64,000 nt of DNA from Lepturacanthus savala (taxonomy: Eukaryota > Chordata > Actinopteri > Scombriformes > Trichiuridae). Made by a program: the position numbers and the translations under genes. The stretch covers positions 22,683,152 through 22,747,151 of the forward strand of contig CM060464.1 in NCBI GenBank assembly GCA_030544235.1, read 5' to 3'. Within the stretch, counting starts at the first letter, position 1. Each line of letters begins with the position of its first letter. Of the stretch, positions 40,301 to 53,138 are shown in pieces. The notes under the pieces are model-generated. The model had not been told where the DNA came from. It ran no database searches and saw nothing but the letters and a program-made list of their open reading frames with translations.

Positions 40301-41233
40301 ATACATAAAAAAGTAAATTCCTATTGACACCTTGTTATTGTGAAGTGCACATGGTATGAGGTAGGTGAGTAGATAGAAATAAATGACACATGGTTACCTA
40401 TTCTGTTTAACATTTAGGTTTATCTTCATCAGAGTAGGAAAACAAGCTGTGATGTCCCTGAGTTCTCATCATTTTAGCTTCGACGCACATTTATCATTTA
40501 GGTACTTTGTGGCCTAAATGGGACTTGATGAGTTTGAGCAGTTCCATTGTATTGCTGGTGGTTAGAATGAGGAGTTTCATTCAGACCGACATGATGATTA
40601 CATACGTTTGTTTAAACCTTGACTTTGATCTCAGACGCTGCTGTTACCATGGGGATAGTGCTGCTGTGTGAGGCTGCGACCTCTGACATGGACATTGGAA
40701 AGAGAAAGAGTAAGAACACACGTTATTTATTGTACACACTCCAGATCAGTTTTGAAAGTTGTTGTATTGCTCAGGCCACACTCACTCACCTACTGTTGAT
40801 AAAATAAAACGTGGTTCTATTTAAGTTCCCAAAATGTAGAATTTGATGTTGTGAGTTTAATTGTTTGAATATTAGCAATATGTGTGTCATATAAATATAG
40901 TCACAGCTTTCAAAACTGTACATAGATATCTGTACAATAAGACTTTTAACTACTGATGACAAAAGAACTCTATGTTGACTACACCATTTAGTGAAACTAA
41001 GTGTGTGTGTGTGTGTGTGTGTGTGCGTGTGTTTGTGTGTGCACGCTCCAGTTATGTGTGTTGCAGGTATTGGTTTGGTGATGCTGTTCTTCAGTTGGCT
41101 GCTGTCCATTTTCCGAGCAAAATACCACGGATACCCATACAGGTAGAGACAGGCTGCTTTACGCCTCTTCTTGTGCCTGCTTTCATTTGGCTGAGTATCG
41201 TCTCGTCTCTGTTGCAGCTTCTTGATGAGTTAG
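36088..41233 (+). CDS. magt1: Magnesium transporter protein 1 / OST subunit (10 exons, 328 aa)
   Basis: Thiol-disulfide oxidoreductase subunit (OST3/OST6 family) of the STT3B oligosaccharyltransferase in the ER membrane, also tied to Mg2+ uptake. Exons: 36088-36168, 36632-36801, 37417-37534, 37858-37998, 38903-39043, 39426-39515, 39622-39685, 40635-40709, 41052-41142, 41218-41233. All junctions are in phase and the length is 328 aa (human 335). A signal peptide covers about residues 1-22 (FKKLYISLFLFVVF...ADA). The luminal thioredoxin-like domain carries the active-site C80-G-V-C83. Four membrane segments follow from about residue 185, with the signatures MNSAPTF, TSGQMWNHIRGPPYAHKNP and YIHGSSQAQFVAE, and the end KYHGYPYSFLMS. 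The FLMS end and LLCEAATSDMDIGKRK favour MAGT1 over its paralogue TUSC3. The last exon has only 16 coding nt. A TG repeat lies just upstream of the exon 9 acceptor. Confidence 0.96.
37344..37381. repeat. (TA)n microsatellite
   Basis: About 18 TA units in magt1 intron 2, some 36 nt upstream of the exon 3 acceptor. Confidence 0.95.
39049..39076. repeat. (CA)n microsatellite at a donor site
   Basis: Fourteen CA units begin five bases after the magt1 exon 5 donor. Intronic CA runs near donors can act as hnRNP L-type splicing elements in vertebrates. Confidence 0.9.
40130..40260 (-). mobile_element. LINE 3'-tail fragment
   Basis: TTTATTGATCCCTTTGGAAG followed by TTTCCTCGGGGAAATTGAAG is a very common fish LINE 3'-end sequence, here in reverse orientation inside magt1 intron 7. 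No reverse transcriptase is attached. Confidence 0.55.
41000..41040. repeat. (TG)n microsatellite at a 3' splice site
   Basis: About 19 TG units end 11 nt before the magt1 exon 9 acceptor AG, in the place of a normal pyrimidine tract. Confidence 0.93.
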
Positions 41234-42550
<1,317 letters not shown>

Positions 42551-44320
42551 TATAAATTATGTTCGATGTTAACACAACGGGTTAAACACCTACAGCCGGT
42601 TCTCATTTAAAGAGCAGAGCTGCAGCTTCTCCCATTTTGCTGCTCTCTGTTTTCACACTGCTGAGCCGCTGTGCTGCAGCATGAACTCAATATAATAATG
42701 ATTCATTATCAAGCGATTTTAGTGGTGAATGGTGAATGCAAGTAGAAAGAGTAACGTGACATTCTAATGAACACAGCCAGTGATGGACTGTCTCCAGTGT
42801 TGGTGGAAGATGTAGTAACCTGACACTCATTATTCCCCCATCACTAATTCTACAATCATATCAATTCCAGGAATATTGCTCTTTAATTATTTGACTTGTA
42901 GTTGAGGAGGAAAACCTAATGCTGTCAAATCCAACAGCACTAAATGATGTTTGTGTAGGTACTGATTCCACTTTCTTTCTTTGGAGGCTGTTAGATTGTA
43001 TTGTTGTATTGGGCTGTTATATTGAAGGATGTTTCTAATCCTTACTGATACAACTAAATCCTACAGTTAATTAGTATGAGGCAGCATTGTTAAGAAAAGT
43101 AAAGGAATGGAAGTTTTAGAATGCTTTCATGACATTTAGAAAAATAAATTAAAACGCATTACTATCTCTTCTTTAACCTTTCATCTCCATCTCACAGTTT
43201 TGTCTTATAAATTGCCAAATGAGAAAATGACATTTGTCATAAAAATGCTAAGTGAATGAAACAAAAATCCAATCAAACTGAAAGTCATCTTTAGATGAGA
43301 TCAGATCATTTGATATTGTATCATCTTTTATGACAGGTCTGCATTCAGCTGGTGCTGCAATACATGGAATAGGAACAGATGGATGTAAACTGTTCACATA
43401 TCCTGCACTTAAAGAATGATTTTTGTGTTACTAAAAGTACCTTAACCACCAGAACAGTGTGAAGAACAGCTAATACATATTCCATCACTTGAATATGAGT
43501 TGCAGGATTAAGCTAAAGCTAATTTTGAAACCAGTGGCTCAGGTCTTTAACATTGTTTTTTACTGTCATGTAAAATGAAGTGCTTTAAATGTTTGTGGTT
43601 GTCTTATCAGATTTGTACCATGAAAGAATATTTGATCTGAGGTGATTATTTCTGATATTAAAGTGCCTTAACTGCCTCAGTATGTCTCTTCTGCTTTTGT
43701 TATGTCAGACGTCAAACAGAAGGCTTGTGTCGAGACAATGCAACACATCATATATCATTTTAAAAGTGTTAAAACACTATACATAGATTATGAGGTGTGG
43801 AGAAACAAACACAGGAATTGAATTATTACCATCATGTACTTTTAAAATAACTACTTAATTAAGGTCTGAGTACAGTTAAAAAAAAATCTAATTGATGATA
43901 AGATAGCCAGATCAATAAGGAGTTGAAGGAGAAAGACATGGAATATGGCAAAGGAGACCAAAGAAACACATTTTTATTTGAAATGTCAGATTAGAAGAGT
44001 CGATATTGTTCTGGAACCCCATTAGATGCTGATGTGCAGACTAAAGCTCAGACACTGGGTAAAATCAGTGTTTGCAAATTAATTGTTTTAATTTATTTTT
44101 TCTGTCACTCCAGAAGATAAAGTCAAACATGGCTTCTAAAATTCAAAGCCTGTATCTTGTACAGCCTTTGTTATGAAATTACTTGTCTACATCATTGTCT
44201 ATTGCCCCTTTTTGTTTGTTAACTTCTTTGGGGATTCTTTGTGATGAATGTCTCACCTACAAGACGCTGTAATTCATAAACCTATAATGAAAAAATAAAT
44301 AAAAACAAAAGATGAGTAAT
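42551..44320. other. Intergenic sequence magt1-igbp1
   Basis: AT-rich, without recognisable genes or repeats. AATAAA-rich sequence at 44293-44306 is compatible with a distal magt1 3' end. Confidence 0.45.
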
Positions 44321-44430
44321 TCTGACCTGCAGGGGGCAGTAATGCGCCTAGCATCGTCCACGCCGCCGGAAACTCACACGAAGAAGAAGAAGAAACCGGA
44401 ACCCGGAAATATGACAAGATGGCGGACTGG
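44321..44430 (+). promoter_or_regulatory. igbp1: igbp1 core promoter
   Basis: CTCF-like CCTGCAGGGGGCAG (44326-44339), then TAATGCGCC, a GCCGCC and an AGAAGAAGAAG run, follows the same order as the box at magt1. Three ETS-type CCGGAA/CCCGGAA cores follow. The start codon lies inside CAAGATGGCGGAC, a YY1-type element that often overlaps the start of housekeeping genes. Confidence 0.6.
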
Positions 44431-47400
44431 AAAAACAGCAGCGACGTTCGGCAGCAACTAAACCCGGAGGATGAAGCCCCTAAACTACCCGACCTGCTGG
44501 ACCGCGGATGGAAGATCTACGAGGAGGTGGACCGGACACACGAGCCTCTGGGCTCCAACAGCGTCCAGGTCCGGGTGAAACGCGGCATCAACGCGCTGGA
44601 GGAGGCGTCCAGGATGGCGGCTCAGCTCGACCTGTTCAGCCGCAACGAGGAGCTGCAGGAGACGGCCACGGCCGAGCTGAAGTTCCTGCTGCTGCCCGCG
44701 CTGCTCGGAGCCCTGACCATGAAGCAGACCAGCAGGGACCGGAGGCTGGAGATAGTCCAGACCGCCCGGGACTACTTCATGGACTACCTGAGGAGGTGTC
44801 AGGACTATAATGTGTCTCAGTTCGAACTGCCTAAAGAGTCCTCATGTACTTCTGAAGAAACCTCAGAAAAGACGCTCCCTGCCGCCAAGGTACGTGCTTT
44901 ATTCACATATATAATATCTATATATAATACTACAGGATTAAGGTGTGGCTCACTTCACTTTATTTCCTTAGGCGTCAGCTTTTTTATTGACAAAATCAAT
45001 CAATACAACGTACAGTACAACCAGGGCTTCCATGAAGCAATATAATAATATAAAAATAAAAATGCAGATTTAATACCTACAGGTATCGAGTGCTTGGTTT
45101 TAAGTGCCTTCTTGCCATGAAGACCTTTAATAATTGTGCAGTATTGGTTCAGTTCTTGCATAAAGTGTTGAAAACTTGATTTGGAGCCAGATCAATTTTT
45201 TCTTATGAATGTGGAAATTTCCCAATACAAGAAGTAGCTTTAACGAAAAAATTGACTTTTTCTTTCCTGTTGTCAAAAAATTATAATAAAAGTGTTGTTT
45301 TCTTTAAATTATATTATATTATTTTTAAATTAATTTAATTTTGAACATCCATCCAGAGAAGAGAAAAAGTCACTAGTCAACATTGTCTTTGCTGGTAAAC
45401 CTGCCAGCCAACCAGAAAAATGTTTGACTTTTGGTAAGCGATAAAAGTAATCTAATCAATTCCATGCATTAATATCTTGAGGTGGTACCACAATAGGCCA
45501 TGGTGGAATACTTTGGGGAAAAAAAAGGTGAGGTCAGAGGTGAAAAGGGTAGTGCAAGAGAACAAGAAACAAATTACAGAGGTGAGTCATTAGATGCTGT
45601 TTATGTCAAAATGCTGAATCACAGCTTGAAGAATTCAGACACAGACTGTTGCACAAGAGAAGAAGATTTCTCCTCCTGGAAAACTACCCACACTGATGGA
45701 GTCTGAAACTTGATGGTGCATCAGAAAAGGCGACGAGATGCTGTCCAGCTGTGTCAGGCTGTTCAACCAGAGGATGAAGAGTTCTTTTCATCTGGTTCTG
45801 GTGCATGACAAACATCCCAACCAAACGTCAGTCACTGGTTATGGCAGATCCAGATTGGCTCTGGGCAGATCCAGTAGTTTTAAAATTCAACAGATTACTA
45901 CCTTTAAATGAGTTATCAATGGAGAATGGACAGACAAATAAAATGCATAATGAGAGTCTGGTAAGACCAGGATATGCACATGCTGCTTTGTTGGTTGTCC
46001 ATCATAACTGATGAAAACATCCACTCATTTAACAGTGAATTCTTCTGATGGTTGAACAGTCGTAACCTGGGCCCAAAGACACTAATGACAGATGGGGCAT
46101 GTGTATGTGGTGGTGGTGATCGTTGTACTGAAGCCTAATATGGCTGCATTTCTGTGATAGCAGCTTCTTTTTTGTGATAGTCCTCTCCATCTCCAGTCTA
46201 AATACACACGTCAAGTATGAAAGTAACAGTGTGTTGCTGTTATATTGCTTCTGAATTTCAAATTGGAATCACTTAAACTGTAGAACATTGACTTTTTAAT
46301 CCAACCAGTGTCAGCGGGTGCTTGTTAACAACATTCCTACTCTGACATCCTCCAAACCTCCATTAGCTCTTGTGTCTTATCCCCTTAACTTTACATCCTG
46401 TACACCGACCGATGGCTGTTCTGAACTCAGCTGAACTGTCATCTGGTAAAATTTGCTGGGATCACTGTTCTCTCTGCCCACACATTACACCACAGCTCTG
46501 TTCTGCAGCTCAGTCACCTGATGTGAGGCTGCCTGCCTCCAGCTGAACTCAAATAAGACAAAAGAGGGGATTGTGGCATTCTCTTTCGATGGCCTCCTCA
46601 GGTTTCCTTCTAATATGGAGGAGATCATCAAGAAATGCCATCAGAGACTACATCTGCTCAGGAAGCTAAGATTGTTTTGAGTAAACAAAGACATTCTCCT
46701 GACCTGTTACTCCTCCATCGAGTATGTGTTCACCTTTTCGTTTCACCTGCTGGTTTTATTCTCTCAGCTGCAAAATCCGACACGCTTATTTACCACTATG
46801 GCTGCTTATGGTCATTTGTCGTGTTGCAAGGTGTCACGGATATCACCTTATAGCAATTCTTGCACGTTACGTTGCTTCTGCTCCTCGTCAAACTCTTGAA
46901 ACTGGAAGTGTTCCCATGTAAGAGAACTTCTACGACCCTTTTTCTCAACAAAATGACTATCTGCAATTCTCCCTGCTCCTCCTACATGACCCCTCACACA
47001 TTTTACACTCTGTGTTCAGCCCATCAGGCTGCAGGACACAAAGTCAGAGGGTCACTGTTGTCCTCACAGCTGTCCACTTCCTCCACACTGGCCCTTCCCT
47101 GCTCCAGAATTATGCTGTTGCTCATTCCCTCACTTGCACTTCGGTGCAATGATGCTGAGCACTTTGTGGGTCTCTAGGGAAAACGCTGCATATCTTTTGC
47201 ACCTTGCATGCGGTCTTATGTTGTTTGATGTCCTGTTTGTGCTTCCAAATTGCTGCTGTCGGTGCTGTTTAATTGTCCCTTGGGGACAAATAGTGTGTAT
47301 TGAGTTGAATTGACATCACAAAGTCAAGGAAGTACAAACAGCTGTGAAAAGGCAAAGCTGAGTGCATTTCTCATCACAATATAGACAGTTTGACTGCATA

Positions 47401-49855
47401 TGTACATTTACTGGGACTTATGGGTAAAGACAAGCAGCTGTGCAGGCAGGAGACTCGGGTGAAACAAACCTGTTTCCACTCTGCCTCATTCAGCACATTT
47501 ACATGTAGAGTCTAATCAAGCTATGCTCAAAGTTCGATTTTTAAGTTTAGTCACACTTCTGTCCTTGTGTCAGTTACCATGCAACTGAGAAAATACCTGA
47601 CTGGTCCACACCCTCGTGGTGTCTGACGATCCTAATAAGTTTAAGAAATTCTCAGACTCGGTCTGGGCTGGTGCTGACCACGCTGAGAATAGAATACAGG
47701 TTTCCTTTTGCTGTTTTCTCTCTTTTTAATTAATCACACATGCTGGTCACACTGTGTGAAAATACGTTGAATCAGTGCTTCTTTTTCAGAGTTTTTTTCT
47801 TCTTTACTCTGCCGGTTCTGGTGGTTTCTCTGCTCCACTTTGTCCCCTCTCTGCTGTTGTTGGAGGACACACTCATGCATCGTCCAGCTTCAGTCCGACT
47901 AAGGCGTAGTTGGACTGAAGCTGGACTGAAGCCTTGGATTTTGTCCGGGGGAAAAAACAATTTTGAAAGGAGCAGATAGACCTATAGATAAATCTTATGA
48001 TTGTGACATTTGCTTCTTGTTGCAGCCTGTCCACAGTTCAGCAGACCTGGTTACCATGGCAGCACAGAGACAAGCTAAGATCGAGCGATACCGGCAGCAG
48101 AAGGAGCTGGAGGCCAGACTGTCGGACGTACGCAAAGCTTTCGACAGCGAACAAGCCGACGACGAAGTGTGCAGAGAGTTTTACCTGCTGAATATCCGGA
48201 GGTGGATCACAGTGTGTCTTGAGGAGGTGGAGAGCATCGACCAGGAGCTGGAGATACTGAAGAAGATGGATGTTCTTAAACAGGGTGCCGCAGAGCCGCC
48301 GGCTCATCCAGCCCGGCCTCCCATGAAACCCTTTATCCTCACCAAGGACTCCATGCAGGTGAGGGACCGATGACACTGAAGCACGATGTCGTTCAGTGAC
48401 AATAGAAAAGCTTTCTATTGTTGTTTTTAACACCCTAGATGTGACAATGGGTTATTAACCTGTGAGCCAGAGGTCAGGGGTCAACTCCATTCCAAAACAG
48501 CCGATTAATAACAGACATTTATATTAAGACGACATTCTGTTTTAAACCGATTACCCTGTTTTTGATAATGGTGGTAATCCAACAATACTTCAACCACAGG
48601 TAGTTCACGTAATAGAGACCTGCACCAGAGTGTAACTTCTTTCTGCAGCCGTGTATTAAAAGAAATGCGTTTAAACTAGAGATCTACTGGTGAATCAGTT
48701 GAGACGTTTTACAATTAGAAGCAGCAGAACTTGGCTCCTGCTGATGGTTGTTCAGCATCAACCAGACAATCAGTTTTTAGATTTTAGTTTAAATCAATAA
48801 ATGAATCTCAGACTTGCAGCAGGGCAGATTAGAAAACTGTAAAAATATATATATGTATATTAGGGCAGAACAATTTAAATTTTTGTTTTCGCCTCCAATA
48901 ATGCAATTGCTATTTAATGACAAATATTAGAGACATATACCGTAAAATGTTCTTCTTTCTTTCTAGAAGTAAATTAAAAGATGTATGACTTCAAATCCAT
49001 TTTTGACATGACAATTTTATTTAAGTGCTTATTATAAAGACATTTGTCAGTGATCTCTGTCTTGAGATATTTGACTTGTCTAAAGCATTTCAACCATACA
49101 GCTATAATCGGTGTGTATGTTTTTTTTTTTTTAAGTGCTAGAACAAGTTTGTAGCGAGCACTACTTGGCGTGAAGTCACAACGGGAACATGCCATGCTCT
49201 GCACACACCTGATGCTGAGCAGCATTTTTTCTTTTTGGAAATGAATAGTTCTAATCCACCGAGGTGCTGCTCCTCTTTGAGACTTAAGTCTCTGCTGTGT
49301 CCGTTCCTAGCTCCAAACTCTGTGTGACAGATTAAAGGGCAGCATAAAAAGTTGATGCAGCAGAATCCTCCACGCTTTCGCTCACGTCACGTGATCATGT
49401 TGTATTCATGCACGTTGCTGTTAGAAAATCACATTTTATCACATCAGGATATTTTTGCAAATGCATTTAATTGTTCAGCCCTAATATACATCACAAGAAT
49501 TGGACAATGCATCGCACATGGCTGACATATTGTGATAATTTGTGCCTCAGTGTGTTACAGATTATGTTTCTTTGATTGTCAGGCCCGGGTGTTCGGGGCC
49601 GGGTACCCCAGCCTGCCGACCATGACGGTAGACGACTGGTACGACCAGCACAGGAAACACGGTGCCTTGCCCGACCAGGGGATCCCCAGGAGAGTCCCTG
49701 TGGAGGAAGACTCTGACGCTAAAGAGAGGGAAGAGGAGGAAAAGGAGAGAAAGGCGGAAAAGGACGACGAGGAATCTCTGCTGAAAGCCAGGAACTGGGA
49801 CGACTGGAAAGACACTCATCGCAGAGGTTACGGAAACCGCCAGAACATGGGCTGA
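44419..49855 (+). CDS. igbp1: Immunoglobulin-binding protein 1 (alpha4/TAP42), 3 exons, 358 aa
   Basis: Regulatory subunit that binds and stabilises catalytic subunits of PP2A, PP4 and PP6 in the cytosol, in the TOR-linked TAP42 pathway. Exons 44419-44889, 48026-48358 and 49583-49855 join in phase 0; human is 339 aa. Residues 1-235 form the TAP42-like helical domain (QLDLFSRNEELQE, LLLPALLGALTMKQ, RQAKIERYRQQKELE, REFYLLNIRRWI...SIDQELEIL). The C-terminus has PMKPFILT, VFGAGYPSLPTMTVDDWYDQ, ALPDQGI, an acidic Glu/Lys-rich coiled stretch, and the diagnostic end DDWKDTHRRGYGNRQNMG. The first intron is 3.1 kb and carries an L2-like LINE fragment. Poly(A) signals lie at 50053 and 50102. The residues linking exons 1 and 2 (about 145-165) are poorly conserved, as in the family. 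Confidence 0.96.
44890..46305 (+). other. igbp1 intron 1, left part
   Basis: AT-rich near the donor. 45330-46010 contains short open frames (for example 45500-45706), none matching a known protein and probably decayed repeat sequence. Confidence 0.4.
46310..47310 (+). mobile_element. L2-like LINE 3' fragment (pseudogenised reverse transcriptase)
   Basis: Across several frames with stops, the reading shows LQLNSNKTKEGIV, MEEIIKKCHQRLHLLRKLR, VFTFSFHLLVLFSQ-type and a final FNCPLGDK. These fit the C-terminal part of L2/Rex-type ORF2 (LNxxKT...KKxxQRLYFLRKLR...SF..W). The element is 5'-truncated, frameshifted and inactive. Confidence 0.7.
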
Positions 49856-50125
49856 CTGATCCAGCACGGAGCTGCTCTGTCTACGTGTCTTCATGTCTGT
49901 CGTCGTCAGGACAGGAGCTGGACGCTCTTCACAAAAACAGTCGGTATGAGAGGCTCAAAACAAGAAAAACACCCGATACTCACTCCACTGACGGGTTCAT
50001 CTACAGAACGGCATCACAGCAGTCCTCTGTGTTAAGGTTTTGAAGGAGTCTTAATAAAAATGTACTTGTTGGTTGTTTCCGATTTGTTGTGTATATTCTC
50101 CAAATAAAGAGATTGATCAAACTAC
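49856..50125 (+). other. igbp1: igbp1 3' UTR
   Basis: Short and non-coding, with AATAAA at 50053-50058 and 50102-50107. The second, just after a T/G-rich stretch, is the likely distal signal. Confidence 0.65.
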
Positions 50126-51139
50126 AAAAATCTGTGTAGTCAGTACAGCTGGTTATGCTAGTGGCAAGGGAAGAAAGACGGTATCTAGTTGGTGGCCACG
50201 TCATGAAAGAAAGGTGAGTTACCTGACAGGAATGCTGTTAGGAGTCTTGTCAGTAATAGATTCGTTGACTGCTGAGGCAGGTCCGTTACCTGCCTCTGAA
50301 AATCAATCGTCTACGGCCCCTGATACACTGGTCTAGATGTTTTTAACCCGATATTTTCATCAGAAAGTTTGAGTTTCAAATACCTGCGTAAAAGAATGTT
50401 TTGAACATGCCGAGTGCAACGCGGTAGTGTTGTCATAGCCCCTCCCATGTTGTCCTACCATTTAATAGTCTGACCTGGCCTGACCTCAAACCAGCATCGT
50501 TTGGACTTTAAACGGTGGACATTGGACCACGGAGTAGCCAAATCGCTCATGCACTTCATGCAACAAGCTGTAAAGCGCCAGATGATACCAAAATATCAAG
50601 ATCATGTTCCTAAGATAAGTTCGCCACGGTTGTTGTGCATTACAAGTGCGATCAATGCTTTGTGAGCATTGCAGGAACTACATTTTGACGTCATGAATCC
50701 AAAATCGATCCAGATTGGGGTCACCACAAGAATCTACTAAATCTGATATTTTCAAATCTCTCCATTTGTTTATCTGGTTTGAAAAATCTCCAGATAAGTG
50801 CTGTGTTGGTATAGTTCAGAAGCTGGATTAGATTTAAAAAAATGCAGACTTGGGATAATCAACAAAATTAAAAACACTACTGAGCAATATCACTAATATT
50901 TTGGGTAATTAATCTTATTTATAATTAACACAAACGGGTTACCTAGGCTACAGGACTGAAAATACAGGATTCATAGTCCAACCTCAACAAAACACTAAGT
51001 ATGCCTGTGACCACTGAAACAAAAGTGAGTCGGCTTTGTGCACAAGGCCATTGTCATGTTGACCATGAGACGAACAAACACAAGCTGTTCACGAAGCTTT
51101 TGTCTCTATTATCACCGTCTTCAGTTTTATCAACATTTC
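50126..51139. other. Intergenic sequence igbp1-abhd18
   Basis: No exon or known repeat recognised. Confidence 0.45.
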
Positions 51140-51212
51140 CACAACCAAATGTACACTTGGGTATTTGTAGAAGGTTGTCCACATACTTTTGGCCAGTCCA
51201 CTGTGACAAAAG
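51140..51212. mobile_element. Tc1-like terminal fragment
   Basis: TTGTCCACATACTTTTGGCC with its flanks matches a common fish Tc1-type end. Isolated remnant. Confidence 0.45.
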
Positions 51213-51414
51213 GGTCTCACAGGACCTTTTTATCTGACTTCATCCACGGAGAATTCAAACAACTAATTCTAGTAGTAGATTTATAAACTTAGTAATACAC
51301 TTTTTTTTACACTACTTTTCTTTTGACTATATTCATACATTATTTTATTGCAAGTGTTGCATGATTTATAATGCCATAGGTAGGTCTGTAGTTGTTACAG
51401 GTTTTATTTTGAAG

Positions 51415-51710
51415 GTTGTAACCGGAAGTGGTTTCATATCTGGAGAGGATGGATACCGGTAGTTTGACAGAGTCCAGCGGCAGAATGTCATTCGCCCTCT
51501 GACGACTAGCTGTCGGCTAACTGCGAACAAATCAAGGACAACACTCATTCCTGCTCATTGTGAGGTAGAGTATCGCTGGTCTGTGTTTCTGACTCCATAT
51601 CTGTCTCTCTGTCTGACTCTGGAACTTCCAGGAATGAATGAACGAGGCCGAGTTAGCTAACGTTATTTTATCCAGTGCTAGCTAAACTTGAACTTCGTAC
51701 AGCAGGTAAT
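51415..51710 (+). promoter_or_regulatory. abhd18: abhd18 probable promoter and 5' UTR exon
   Basis: A strong ETS/GABPA core, ACCGGAAGTG, lies at 51420-51429. Donor-like sites follow at TGAG|GTAGAG (51564/51565) and CAGCAG|GTAATG (near 51704). Which is used, and the start site, cannot be settled from sequence. Confidence 0.45.
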
Positions 51711-52323
51711 GTTAAGGTTAAACTAAAGTTAATAACCTCTCAGAGGTGATATGAACTATTGTGTAATTATTCTTTACAGTATTATACAGCACCATAAGAG
51801 TGGTGACATTACATGTAGTTGCTGTTGCAGAGAGAAGCGTTCGTCATTTAGTGAAAATCATGGCTGTCAGTGTGTTGAATGGACTGAGGTGAGGACACTT
51901 AGATACTTTATTCTGAGGTTTGACAGAGTGAAAGCTGCACCTGAAGAAAGGCGAGACTTCACTCTCACTGATAACCTGATAACAGCAGCACGTTACCGTC
52001 ACCATATGTTGTCATGAACAGTAACTTTACACGGTACCGATTAGCGTCTGTGTTTGGCGAGGGAGAAACGCATCCGGATTTCAAAATAAGACGCCAGAAT
52101 AGTTCACATTAAAATGAAAATGGAGAAAATGTAATTCACCACACCGATTAGCCTGTCACAAAGTATGAGTCCTGTTACCTGTACCCCCCGTAAGTAAATA
52201 ACTACTTTAAAATGACTTTATTGTTTTATTTGGGATGGAATTAACATGTTAGTGGCACACAGGTAAATTACACACACCAACTCAAATGGTTTTACTTATG
52301 ACATTATATATGACATTATATAT

Positions 52324-52324
<1 letters not shown>

Positions 52325-52370
<46 letters not shown>
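52325..52370. repeat. (TG)n microsatellite
   Basis: About 22 TG units, upstream of the first coding exon of abhd18. Confidence 0.95.
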
Positions 52371-52371
<1 letters not shown>

Positions 52372-52478
52372 TGAAAGATACCTGAAAATTCACTGGTCCA
52401 TAATTTCTGTCAAAACAAAAAGCAAAAAGTCACATTTCTGTACTTGTACCCACAAAATGAACTAAACTTTTAAAAGGA

Positions 52479-52534
52479 AGTGGTTGGAGCAGACACACAT
52501 AGAAAGGATTCTATGTGTGTCTGCTCCAACCACT
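52479..52534. repeat. Perfect 26-bp inverted repeat with 4-nt loop
   Basis: 52479-52504 and 52509-52534 are exact reverse complements around AGGA. The hairpin lies in the 5' non-coding or first-intron region of abhd18. No microRNA family is recognised. Confidence 0.92.
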
Positions 52535-53138
52535 CAAAGTCTCAGTTTAACATTTTCGACTGCTAGGGTTGTGTTTAATATGTAATTTATTTGTATATTA
52601 AAATATGTTTCCAAACATGGCTATTTCTATCTGATCGGCATTTACATTAATATGGGGTCTGTTAGGCAGACATATCAGAGACATGTTAGATCGATTAAAG
52701 CAGAGCGGACAGAACCATCACCTGTAGCTGACGTTACAGCAGCCTGTGTGTGGATTCTTGTGTTATCAACGAGTCAGCTACAACTTTCTCCACAGATGAG
52801 GAAACACCAGCTGTGTTTGCTGTGTGCTGAGCTGATAAATGTCTTAGAGGATAATATCCAGACTAAACGTCAGACGTTCACTTTAAACCTCTGACATGTC
52901 GACAAGTAACTTTAGATAATGGATGGATGGATGCTTCAATCCAGAGAAACAAATGGTTAACATCGTAATATCTCCACTTAGTTTGCGGTTTACATGTTTA
53001 CATTGGTATGTTAAATCTATATAAAGTGAAGAAACTATTCTAACTATAAGTATTCTATGTTATTTGTTAAATTATTGAATGTCTATTGGATATTCTGGAT
53101 GGATGGTGTGTTTCTGTGCAGATGCCAGGTGCTGGTCC

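Noticed and set aside
48038..49894. Antisense open frames of 110-131 codons opposite igbp1 exons 2 and 3
   Set aside because: They mirror the sense coding exons and match no known family.
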